The translations under genes and the position numbers were made by a program. DNA of 64,000 nt, taken from contig NZ_JBBHJW010000001.1 of assembly GCF_037482845.1 (NCBI RefSeq), forward strand, positions 310,001-374,000. Reading direction: 5' to 3'. Numbering within the stretch: position 1 is the stretch's first letter; each line of letters opens with the position of its first letter. The stretch is from Paucibacter_B soli. Lineage in GTDB: Bacteria > Pseudomonadota > Gammaproteobacteria > Burkholderiales > Burkholderiaceae_C. Below, one piece after another: positions 17,252-24,953 of the stretch. The notes beneath the pieces are model-generated. The model searched no databases, was not told where the DNA came from, and saw nothing but the letters and a program-made list of their open reading frames with translations.

Positions 17252-18175
17252 TCACTCGATCTGCACCCCGCCCTGCGCACGGGCGTCGCAAAAGGCGTCC
17301 ATCGCCGCCTGCCTGGGCTGGCGCATGGAGGGCGGCAACCAGCGTAGATAGGCTTCACGGAAGCTTGCAGCCGCGCAGGCCTGACGGATCGCCTTGTCGA
17401 TGGCCGTGACCGCGGCCAGCCCCCAGGGGGTGCGCGGGCACACCATATAGCCGGTTTCCCACTCATCCGCCTCCTTGAGTGGCAAGCTGCTCAACTCGAC
17501 CTTGGTCCGCCCGGTCCGCTGCAGGTACTCCACCACATGGGCGTACTCCAGGGTGAAGTCGTAGCGCCCGATCGCCACCAGCTCGGTCAATTGCCCCACC
17601 CGAGAGGTGGTGTCCCGCGGCAATGCCTGCGGCCCTGCCAGCAGGGCGTCCAGGGCCGCGCCATAGCTGCGTGCGGCCTCAAGGCCGCCACGCAAGCCCG
17701 ACTTGCTGTTCAGCTCGGCCATCGATGCGCGACCGTCTGCCCCCAGATAGGCGCCGGCCTCGCTCGTCCGCACCACCAGGCTGACAGGCGCCAGCAACAC
17801 CGCGGGTGTGAAGTACGCCGACTCCAAGCGTTCAGCGCTCTTGCGCAACGCGCCTGCGCAAATCGCATGCCCACTGCCCAGCTTCCGCCAAAGACGGGCG
17901 GAGTTCACCAGTTCAGGTCGGTGCAGATAGCCCGGCATACGCTTGGCCAGTTCCTTGAACAAGGCATCGAACTGGCCCTCGCCCAGTTCTGCGACGCTCG
18001 CCGGCACCTGGCCCTTGGGCAGCAGGAAGGCGGGCGGCCAATCCACCACTGCCCAGGTCAGCTCCGCATCTGCGCGGACTGTCGTTGAGCAAATCGCCGC
18101 AAGCGCCAGTGCCACCATGCGCCAAGGATGCGCAAGGCACTCTCGAGGGTAGGTAACAAGACGGAACAATCGCAA
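17252..18175 (-). CDS. TIGR02285 family periplasmic solute-binding-like protein
   Basis: The 307-residue protein has an export signal ending near VRADA and then LTWAVVDWPPAFLLPKGQ, typical of TIGR02285 proteins, a group related to amino-acid ABC receptors (SBP family 3). Conserved Cys in HAICAGAL and MVCPRTPW may form a disulfide. These proteins are encoded singly, without ABC transporter genes; their role is unknown. The 190 bp between it and the kinase start shows nothing recognisable. Confidence 0.75.
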   Translation of the reverse strand: MRLFRLVTYPRECLAHPWRMVALALAAICSTTVRADAELTWAVVDWPPAFLLPKGQVPASVAELGEGQFDALFKELAKRMPGYLHRPELVNSARLWRKLGSGHAICAGALRKSAERLESAYFTPAVLLAPVSLVVRTSEAGAYLGADGRASMAELNSKSGLRGGLEAARSYGAALDALLAGPQALPRDTTSRVGQLTELVAIGRYDFTLEYAHVVEYLQRTGRTKVELSSLPLKEADEWETGYMVCPRTPWGLAAVTAIDKAIRQACAAASFREAYLRWLPPSMRQPRQAAMDAFCDARAQGGVQIE

Positions 18176-18279
18176 GGCTGACCTCCGCAGGGCCGGATCA
18201 TGCCAGACACGCCCGAGGTTTAACAGCAGCCGGCGGTCCGGGACATCGACCGCTGAGCTTGCGAGATAGCATGTGCGCC

Positions 18280-19245
18280 ATGGCAGATACCAACACCACC
18301 GACCGCCTCATCCTCGGCTGCATGGGCCTGGGCGGGGGCTGGAACACCGAGCCCTTGCGCGAAGCCGATATCGGCCGCGCCCAGGCCGCCGTGGAAGCGG
18401 CGCTGGACGCCGGCATCCGCCGCTTCGACCATGCCGACATCTACACCCTGGGCAAGGCCGAGCAATGCTTTGGCGAGCTGCTGCGCCGCCAGCCCTCGCT
18501 GCGCGGGCGCATGCTGTTGCAGAGCAAATGCGGCATCCGGCTTGCCGATGCCGGCGCGCCCAAGCGCTACGACCTGAGCGCGACCCATATCCTGGCCAGC
18601 GTGGACGCCAGCCTGGCGCGCCTGCACACCGATCACCTCGATCTGCTGATACTGCACCGCCCCGATCCCTTGTTGGAAGCGGATGAGGTGGCCGAGGCCT
18701 GGCGTCGGCTCAAGGCCAGCGGCAAGGTGGGGCGGCTCGGCGTCTCGAACATGCACGCCGCACAGATGCGCGCGATCGAGCGCGCCATCGGAGCGCCGCT
18801 GGCGGCCAACCAGCTGGAGATGAGCCTGCTCAAGCGCGACTGGCTGGAGAGCAGCACCTGCTTCAACGACGCCCAGGCGCCGTTGCTGGCTCCGGCGGCC
18901 GCGGCCTGGGGCGACACGCTGGCGCATTGCCAGCAGCAGGGCGTGGAGCTGCAGGCCTGGGGCTCGCTGGCGCGCGGCTGCTACAGCGGCGCCGCGCCGG
19001 CAGATGCGCCGGCCGCCGTGCATGCCACGGCCGGCCTGGTGCGCGAGCTGGCCGCCGAGCTGGCCACCAGCCCCGAGGCGGTGGTGCTGGCCTGGCTGCT
19101 GCGCCACCCGGCGCGCATCAGCGCCGTGATAGGCACGAGCGAGCCGGCGCGCATCCGCGCCTGCGCCCAGGCGCAAGACCTGACCCTGAGCCGCGAACAT
19201 TGGTACCGGCTCTACGAAAGCGCCCGTGGGCGCGAGCTCCCCTGA
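18280..19245 (+). CDS. Aldo/keto reductase
   Basis: This protein of about 321 residues has the AKR barrel and the complete catalytic tetrad: Asp and Tyr in FDHADIYTLGKAEQ, Lys in LLQSKCG and His in LLILHRPDP. The C-terminal part (VIGTSEPARIRACAQA) binds NADP(H). It is closest in pattern to the E. coli YdhF group. Substrate is unknown. Starts at 18271 (ATG) and 18259 (TTG) are also possible. The metallophosphoesterase gene begins 5 nt after its stop. Confidence 0.9.
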   Translation: MADTNTTDRLILGCMGLGGGWNTEPLREADIGRAQAAVEAALDAGIRRFDHADIYTLGKAEQCFGELLRRQPSLRGRMLLQSKCGIRLADAGAPKRYDLSATHILASVDASLARLHTDHLDLLILHRPDPLLEADEVAEAWRRLKASGKVGRLGVSNMHAAQMRAIERAIGAPLAANQLEMSLLKRDWLESSTCFNDAQAPLLAPAAAAWGDTLAHCQQQGVELQAWGSLARGCYSGAAPADAPAAVHATAGLVRELAAELATSPEAVVLAWLLRHPARISAVIGTSEPARIRACAQAQDLTLSREHWYRLYESARGRELP

Positions 19246-19250
19246 ACCGC

Positions 19251-20642
19251 ATGGAACCCATGAAAGCTCTCAACATCCTGCCGGCCCGCATCACCGCAGT
19301 GCTGGCCGCCGCGCTGCTTGCCGTACTGGCCGGCTGTGCCCAGACCCCGCTGCAAGGCATCGACGACCAGGCCTGGGTGCAGGCCGTGGCCGGTGGCTGG
19401 ATGGTGCGCGCCAACACCGCCGCCGCCAACTGCCCCACCCTCAGCTGGGAAGGCGGCGCGCTGCCGATGCGCCTGCGCGCCGCGCCGGCCACGCTGCCGG
19501 CGCGCAAGCAAAGGGACGGCAAGCCTGCCGTCTTCAGCCGGCGCAGCTGCGAGCTCGAAGTGCCGGCGGGCGCGCGAGCCCTGCGGGTGGGCAGCCAGGC
19601 CTTGCGCGCCCCGCTGGCCGAGCCCCGCCGCATCGTGCTGCTGGGCGACACCGGCTGCCGGCTCAAGGCCGCCGACCAGGCCTTCCAGGACTGCCATGAC
19701 CCGCAGGCCTGGCCCTATGCGGCGGTGATCAGGCAGGCGGTGGCAAGCCAGCCCGATCTGGTGATCCATGTGGGCGATATGCATTACCGCGAAAGTCCCT
19801 GCCCGGCCGGCAAGCAGGGCTGTGCCGGCAGCCCCTGGGGCTACGGCGAGGACAGCTGGCAGGCCGATTTCTTTGCACCCTCGGCGCCGCTGCTGGCCGC
19901 CGCACCCTGGGTGATGGTGCGCGGCAACCATGAGGGCTGCGCGCGTGCCGGCCTGGGTTGGTTCCGCTATCTGGACGCCCGCGCCTGGAACCCGGCCATC
20001 AATTGCGAGGACCCGGGGCAGGACGCTGAGTCCGACTTCACACCGCCCTTTGCCCTGCCCCTGGACGCCAGGACGCAGCTGATTGTGTTCGACTCCTCGG
20101 CGGTACTGAACCGCGCCTATCAGGCCGGTGACGCGGCTTTGCAGCGTTACACCGCGCAGCTGCGCGAGGTGGAGCAGCTGGCCAAGGCGCGCGCCCAGAG
20201 CTTCTTCCTCAACCACCACCCGGTGCTGGCCTTCAGCGTCGGCAACGATGGCACTCCCAAGCCCGGTTCGGCCGGCATGCGCTCGGCGCTGGCAGCATTG
20301 CAGCCGCAGCGCTACTACCCGCCCGGCGTGAACCTGGTGATGAACGGGCACGAGCACCTGTTCGAGGCCATCGGATTTGCCAGCGACCATCCCGGCACCC
20401 TGGTGCTGGGCAACTCCGGCTCGGCCAATGGCCACGCGCTGGACGAGGCCAAGGCCCGCCAAGCGCAGCCCGCGCCGGGTGCCGTTGTGCAGAGCTTTGC
20501 CAGCCATGGCGGCTATGGCTTCGCCACCCTGGACCGTCAGGGCGAGCAAGGCTGGCTGCTGACCGCGTGGAGCGTGGACGGCCAGGCGCTCAAGCGCTGC
20601 GATATCGAGGCAAGCAGGGTGAGCTGCCGAGATGTGCAATGA
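19251..20642 (+). CDS. Metallophosphoesterase lipoprotein
   Basis: The 463-residue protein starts at 19251 (or ATG 19260) and has a lipobox LAGC. Its calcineurin-like metal site is complete: LLGDTG (in place of GDxH), IHVGDMHYR, RGNHEG, LNHHPVLAF and MNGHEHLFE. Such enzymes hydrolyse phosphomonoesters or diesters; the lipid anchor puts it in the periplasm or on the outer membrane. It follows the aldo/keto reductase gene directly. A second, unrelated-looking metallophosphoesterase lipoprotein is at 61136-62338. Confidence 0.85.
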   Translation: MEPMKALNILPARITAVLAAALLAVLAGCAQTPLQGIDDQAWVQAVAGGWMVRANTAAANCPTLSWEGGALPMRLRAAPATLPARKQRDGKPAVFSRRSCELEVPAGARALRVGSQALRAPLAEPRRIVLLGDTGCRLKAADQAFQDCHDPQAWPYAAVIRQAVASQPDLVIHVGDMHYRESPCPAGKQGCAGSPWGYGEDSWQADFFAPSAPLLAAAPWVMVRGNHEGCARAGLGWFRYLDARAWNPAINCEDPGQDAESDFTPPFALPLDARTQLIVFDSSAVLNRAYQAGDAALQRYTAQLREVEQLAKARAQSFFLNHHPVLAFSVGNDGTPKPGSAGMRSALAALQPQRYYPPGVNLVMNGHEHLFEAIGFASDHPGTLVLGNSGSANGHALDEAKARQAQPAPGAVVQSFASHGGYGFATLDRQGEQGWLLTAWSVDGQALKRCDIEASRVSCRDVQ

Positions 20643-20694
20643 GGGATGGGCCGAAGCCCAACGTCGGCGTTGTTGCTGCGCCTCATAATCCCGC

Positions 20695-21207
20695 ATGAAA
20701 CTCGTCGTGGCTGTTCATTTTTTTGAAGGCGCGCAGGCAAATGCTGCCGCGGTCGCTTTCGACGCCTGGGATGCTGCGGAAGCGACCAAGACTTACCTCT
20801 CGCGCATCAGCCATGTCGAGACGGCGGTCGTGCGCGGTGACCTTGACCTGCGAGCACTGCCCTGCGTGATGCAACTGCTGCGCGAGCACGGCCTGGAGCC
20901 CGAGCTCATCCTGATCGACGGTTTTGCCGTCCATCTGGATGCCGACGAAACGCCGGGCCTGGGCCAGCACCTTTATCAGGCACTGGGCGGCCGGGTGCCC
21001 ATCGTCGGCGTTTCAAAAAAGAAAAGCCTGCCGGGCCTGCCGGCGCAGTTCGAAGTCATGCGCGAAGAGGAAGCGCCGCCTCTGTATGTCACCTGCGCGG
21101 GCATCGACATCGGCGCGGCCAAGGCAAGACTGCGTGCGATGCACGGCAGAAAGCGTGTGCCCACGCTCATGAAGCTCGTGGCTCGGCTGGCGAAGAACGG
21201 GGATTGA
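20695..21207 (+). CDS. Endonuclease V-like protein with degenerate active site
   Basis: The 170-residue protein follows the endonuclease V fold in order: a first strand (KLVVAVHFFEGAQ), ALPCVMQLLREHG, LILIDGFAVHLDADETPG, VPIVGVSKKKS and PLYVTCAGIDI. Only the Asp of IDG (Asp75) matches the usual catalytic set. By alignment from memory with the enzymes from E. coli and Thermotoga, the first Asp is His8, the Glu of REYP is Ala (RALP), and the Gly-His-Arg near the end is Ala-Gly-Ile. It may bind deaminated DNA or RNA without normal cutting, or use another chemistry. Length is short for the family (about 220). Confidence 0.65.
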   Translation: MKLVVAVHFFEGAQANAAAVAFDAWDAAEATKTYLSRISHVETAVVRGDLDLRALPCVMQLLREHGLEPELILIDGFAVHLDADETPGLGQHLYQALGGRVPIVGVSKKKSLPGLPAQFEVMREEEAPPLYVTCAGIDIGAAKARLRAMHGRKRVPTLMKLVARLAKNGD

Positions 21208-21316
21208 CGACGGACGCCATGAGGCACAGATGAACCGGGGCGGTTGGCTAAGCAGCGGAAGACGGGAAAAAACGCCCGCCGCCAGCAGAGCCTTCTTTTC
21301 GGTTGTTTGCGAAATT

Positions 21317-21542
21317 GCGGGGAAACCACCAGAGGCGTTTCCAAGAAGGTGCGCTGGCGCCGCGGCCCGTGCCGCTCGAAGCACGCCCGTGGCACAAGGC
21401 GCGCGCACGAGCGGCGGTGTTGGCAAAGGCCTGGGCGGGTGGTTGCGGAGGCCCTTTGCGCTGCCGAGCAGCGCAGGGGAGCCCGAGCACCGCGAGGGCC
21501 TGCGCAGCCAGGCCGCAGCGGCCACCCGCCCAGGGCTTTGCC
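21317..21542. repeat. Dispersed intergenic repeat, copy A
   Basis: This GC-rich stretch in the 455-bp gap 21208-21663 aligns with 62390-62695. Shared blocks include GCGGGGAAAC, CAGAGGCGTT, CCAAGAA, a block around GGCAAAG-CCTGGGCGG, AGGCCCTTTGCGCTGCCG, and GCGAGGGCCTGCGCAGCC. Copy A lacks about 70 nt found in the middle of copy B. Reading frames inside do not match known proteins and are not conserved in frame. It lies after the endonuclease V-like gene and before the copper operon. The rest of the gap (21208-21316, 21543-21663) has no gene. Confidence 0.7.
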
Positions 21543-21663
21543 GCCCGACCAGCCTCAAGAGAGTTGCGGACCCGCAGTGCTGCGAAGCAGCCTTCTCCTT
21601 GTCCCTGCCACACCACTTGACTCACCTCAACGTCCACCGCCCCACCGGCGCTAAGCTTCGCCC

Positions 21664-22035
21664 ATGGCAATCTGCAAAGGCATGCGCCGCTGGCTCAGCG
21701 GCGCCCTGACGGTGGCGCTGCTGTTCATGCAGCTGGCCACCGCCGCCTATGCCTGCCCGCAGCTTGAGCCGAGCATGCCGGACTGCCACGCGATGGGCGG
21801 CACCAGCGATCCCGAGCAGCCCCAGCTCTGCAAGGCCCATTGCACCCAGGACGCCCAGGCCAGTGCGGCCCAAGCCCTGCCCGTGCTTCAGGTGAACAGC
21901 GACAGCCTGTGTCTGGTACAGCCGCTGCCCGCCCCTGTGGATGTGGGCACGCTGTTGCGACCCGTCAGCGCGAGCGCCCCTACTCACCCCGGCGACCCGC
22001 CTCTCTACCTTGCTCTCCTGATCCTGCGGAATTGA
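21664..22035 (+). CDS. Small secreted Cys/Met/His-containing protein of the copper operon
   Basis: The 123-residue protein has a signal peptide (WLSGALTVALLFMQLATAAYA) and a mature part with four Cys and nearby Met/His (CPQLEPSMPDCHAMGG and QLCKAHCTQDA), a layout suited to soft-metal binding. It ends 45 nt before cusC, and similar small proteins are seen ahead of Cus-type efflux genes. The start may instead be ATG 21682. A role as copper or silver sensor or chaperone is inference. Confidence 0.65.
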   Translation: MAICKGMRRWLSGALTVALLFMQLATAAYACPQLEPSMPDCHAMGGTSDPEQPQLCKAHCTQDAQASAAQALPVLQVNSDSLCLVQPLPAPVDVGTLLRPVSASAPTHPGDPPLYLALLILRN

Positions 22036-22080
22036 TCGGCGGCAGCTTCGTCTGCCCTTACGCATCAACCGAGGATCACC

Positions 22081-23355
22081 ATGTCTGGACCTATCTTTCC
22101 CTTCGCAAGGGCGCGGCGCGCTTGCCTGGCCGCCGCCCTGCTGGCCTGCGCGCAGGCCACCGGCGCGCAGGACCTGCCCGCCCTGCTGGCGCTGGCGCGC
22201 GCGCAAAGCCCCGAACTTGCCGCCATGCGGCTGGAGGCCGATGCCGCGGCGCAGCGCGTGCAGCCGGCCGGCGCCCTGCCCGACCCGGTGCTGCGCGTCG
22301 AGCTGATGGACGTCAACAACTACGGCACGGATCGCAGCCCCAGCCTCCTGCCCTGGAAGGTGGGCGAGACCAAGTACACCCTGATGCAGACCCTGCCCGG
22401 CTGGGGCAAGCGCGAGCTGCGGCGCGAGCAGGCCGATGCCCAGGCGCGCGAGGCCGAGGCGCGCGCCGCGGCCACTTGGGCCGAGCTGGCGATGCGCATC
22501 AAGAGCAGCTATGCGGAGCTGGCCCGTGCCGCCGGCAGCGCCGGCCTGACGCGTGAATTGCTGGCCCTGTCAGCGCGGCTGGAGCAGGCCGCGCAGCTGC
22601 GCTATGCCAGCGGCCTCGCCGGCCAGCAGGACGCCTTGCGCGCCCAGCTGGAGCAGACTGCGATGCGCGGCGAGCTGCTGATGTTTCAGGCCGAGCAGCG
22701 CCAACTGCTGGCGCGCCTGAACAGCCTGCTGGCCCGCCCCGCCGATACACCGCTGACCGACACACCCACGCTGCCGCCGCTGCCGGCGCTGGGCCCCAGC
22801 GATGCCGCCGCGCTGGCCGAGCGCGCCCGCGCCGGCAACCCGCTGCTGCGCGCCGAGCAGGCCCGCCTGGCCGCCGCGCGCAAGGGCGAGGCGCTGGTGC
22901 ACAACAGCAACCGCTATCCCGATGTCAGCGTGGGCATCTCGCCCTCGCAAATGGGCTCGCGGCTGAGCACCTGGGGTCTGATGGTGGAGTTGAACCTGCC
23001 GCTGCAACAGGGCGCGCGGCGCAGCCAAGAGCGCGAGGCCGCGGCGATGGCCGAGGCGGCGCGCGCGCGCAGCGAGGCGCTCGCCAACCAGCTGCTGGGC
23101 GAGCTGGCCGGCCGGCTGGCGGCGCTGGAGGCGGCGCGCCAGAGCGAACAGCTGATCGCCCGGCAGATGCTGCCGCAGGCAGACCTGGCCCTGCAGTCGG
23201 CGCTCGCCGGCTACGAGAGCGGCAAGGCCGAATTCGCCATGCTGCTGGAGGCCCTGGGCCAGATCCGGCGCGGCCGGCTGGCGCTGCTGAAAACCCAGGT
23301 CGAGGCCCGCATGGCCCTGGCCGAGATCGAACGCCTGCTGGGAGAAGAGCTGTGA
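22081..23355 (+). CDS. cusC: Outer-membrane efflux channel, CusC/TolC family
   Basis: The 424-residue protein has a signal peptide ending ATGAQ and the long alpha-helical repeats of TolC-type channels (ARAQSPELAAMRLEADAAAQ, then the second half from ERARAGNPLLRAEQARLAAA). It lacks the lipobox of E. coli CusC. It should form the outer-membrane tunnel for the CusBA pump encoded next. Its stop overlaps the GTG start of cusB by 4 nt. The symbol reflects position and partner genes; sequence alone shows only the TolC family. Confidence 0.85.
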   Translation: MSGPIFPFARARRACLAAALLACAQATGAQDLPALLALARAQSPELAAMRLEADAAAQRVQPAGALPDPVLRVELMDVNNYGTDRSPSLLPWKVGETKYTLMQTLPGWGKRELRREQADAQAREAEARAAATWAELAMRIKSSYAELARAAGSAGLTRELLALSARLEQAAQLRYASGLAGQQDALRAQLEQTAMRGELLMFQAEQRQLLARLNSLLARPADTPLTDTPTLPPLPALGPSDAAALAERARAGNPLLRAEQARLAAARKGEALVHNSNRYPDVSVGISPSQMGSRLSTWGLMVELNLPLQQGARRSQEREAAAMAEAARARSEALANQLLGELAGRLAALEAARQSEQLIARQMLPQADLALQSALAGYESGKAEFAMLLEALGQIRRGRLALLKTQVEARMALAEIERLLGEEL

Positions 23356-24938
23356 ACATGAACAACAAGACTGTCCATTTCCTGCTGCTGGCGCTGGCCG
23401 CCGCGGCCATAGGCGCCGGCGGCTACTGGCTCGGCAGCCAGTCGCAGCCGGGCAGCAGCAACACCGCCGCCCCAGCCGCGCCCGAGCGCAAGCCGCTCTA
23501 CTACCGCAACCCCATGGGCCTGGCCGATACCTCGCCGCTGCCCAAGAAGGACGCGATGGGCATGGACTACATCCCCGTCTACGCGGGCGAGGACGAGCCC
23601 GGCGCCGCCGGCACGCTGCGCATCAGCACCGAAAAAATCCAGAAGCTGGGCGTGCGCACCGAGCCGGCCAGCATGCGCCTGCTTGGCAAGACGCTGCGCG
23701 CGGCGGGCCGCATCGAGGCCGACGAACGCCGCAGTTATGCGGTGAGCGCCAGGTTCGAGGCCTATGTCGAGCGCCTGCATGTCAACACCACCGGCCAGGC
23801 CGTCGCCAAGGGCCAGCCGCTGTTCGAGGCTTACAGCCCCGAACTGCTGGCCGCGCAGCGCGAGTACCTGCTGGCCAGGCAGGGCGTCGAGGCGATGCGC
23901 GAGGCCGGCGTGGAGGCGCAGGCCAGCATGCGCCAGCTGGCCGATGCCAGCCTTGCGCGCCTGCGCAATTGGGATGTTCCGTCGGCGCAGCTGGCGGCCC
24001 TGGTGCAGTCGGGCCAGGCGCAGCGCAGCATGAGCTTCGCGTCGCCGGTGGCGGGCATCGTCACCGAGAAGAAGGCGCTGCAGGGCATGCGCTTCATGCC
24101 GGGCGAGCTGCTGTTTCAAATCACCGACCTGTCCAGCGTCTGGGTGATCGCCGATGTGGCCGAGCAGGACATCGCAATGGTCAAAGTCGGCGCCAGGGCG
24201 CGCGTCAGCACCAGCGCCTATCCGGGCGAAGTCTTCGAGGGGCGCATCGCCTACATCTATCCCACGCTGAAGGCCGAGACGCGCAGCGTGCCGGTGCGGG
24301 TGGAACTGGCCAACCCCGGCCTGCGCCTCAAGCCGGCCATGTTTGCCCAGCTTGAGCTGGCGGTCGGCGGCAGCACGCCGGTGCTGGCGGTGCCGGAATC
24401 CGCCGTGATCGATTCCGGCACGCGGCGCATTGCCCTGGTGCAGTTGGGCGAGGGGCGCTTCGAGCCGCGCGAGCTTGAGCTCGGCGCACGCACCGAGCAT
24501 TACGTGGAGGTGCGCAAGGGCTTGCGCGAGGGCGAGCGGGTGGTGGTGGCGGCGAACTTCCTGATCGATGCCGAGAGCCAGCTCAAGGCCGCCGTGGGTC
24601 CGGTCGGTCCGGTCGGTCCGCTGGGCCAGGTGGGCCAGGTGGGCCAGGGGGGCCAGGGGGGCCAGGGGGGTCCGGTGAGTCATCGCGCCGAAGGCACGCT
24701 GGACGGCATCGACGCCGGCCAGGGCACGCTGAGCATCACGCATGGGCCGGTGGCGAGCCTGAAGTGGCCGGCCATGACGATGGAGTTCAAGGCCGCCAAC
24801 GCGGCCCTGCTGGCCGGCCTCAAGCCGGGTCAGGCGTTGCGCTTCGAATTCGTCGAACGCCAGCCGGGCGACTACGTGGTGACGGCCATCGCCGCACAGG
24901 CCGCCAGCGCCCCGCCGGCCAGCCACGCCGGCCATTGA
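23352..24938 (+). CDS. cusB: CusB-type RND adaptor fused to a CusF metallochaperone domain
   Basis: The 528-residue protein starts at GTG 23352, overlapping the cusC stop, with GGAG at 7 nt. After one N-terminal helix comes a heavy-metal-binding segment (YYRNPMG, AMGMDYIPVY), then the adaptor domains to about residue 410. A Gly/Pro/Gln linker of short repeats (about 414-441) leads to a full CusF-like domain (about 445-515) with all metal ligands: His464 in ITHG, Trp472 in KWP, Met475 and Met477 in AMTM. The protein thus carries its own Cu(I)/Ag(I) chaperone. The linker is coded by 9-bp repeats at about 24595-24680. Confidence 0.9.
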   Translation: MNMNNKTVHFLLLALAAAAIGAGGYWLGSQSQPGSSNTAAPAAPERKPLYYRNPMGLADTSPLPKKDAMGMDYIPVYAGEDEPGAAGTLRISTEKIQKLGVRTEPASMRLLGKTLRAAGRIEADERRSYAVSARFEAYVERLHVNTTGQAVAKGQPLFEAYSPELLAAQREYLLARQGVEAMREAGVEAQASMRQLADASLARLRNWDVPSAQLAALVQSGQAQRSMSFASPVAGIVTEKKALQGMRFMPGELLFQITDLSSVWVIADVAEQDIAMVKVGARARVSTSAYPGEVFEGRIAYIYPTLKAETRSVPVRVELANPGLRLKPAMFAQLELAVGGSTPVLAVPESAVIDSGTRRIALVQLGEGRFEPRELELGARTEHYVEVRKGLREGERVVVAANFLIDAESQLKAAVGPVGPVGPLGQVGQVGQGGQGGQGGPVSHRAEGTLDGIDAGQGTLSITHGPVASLKWPAMTMEFKAANAALLAGLKPGQALRFEFVERQPGDYVVTAIAAQAASAPPASHAGH

Positions 24939-24953
24939 GAGCAGGAGCACGCC

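Noticed and set aside
21230..21709. Several open frames inside the dispersed repeat, with similar frames at 62307-62813
   Set aside because: Similarity between the two places is at DNA level and shifts frame; the translated Arg/Pro/Ala-rich sequences are not protein-like.
24595..24680. A tandem GGT/CCG/GGCCAG array that could be a regulatory repeat
   Set aside because: It stays in frame inside cusB and codes the Gly/Pro/Gln linker, so it is treated as coding low complexity.
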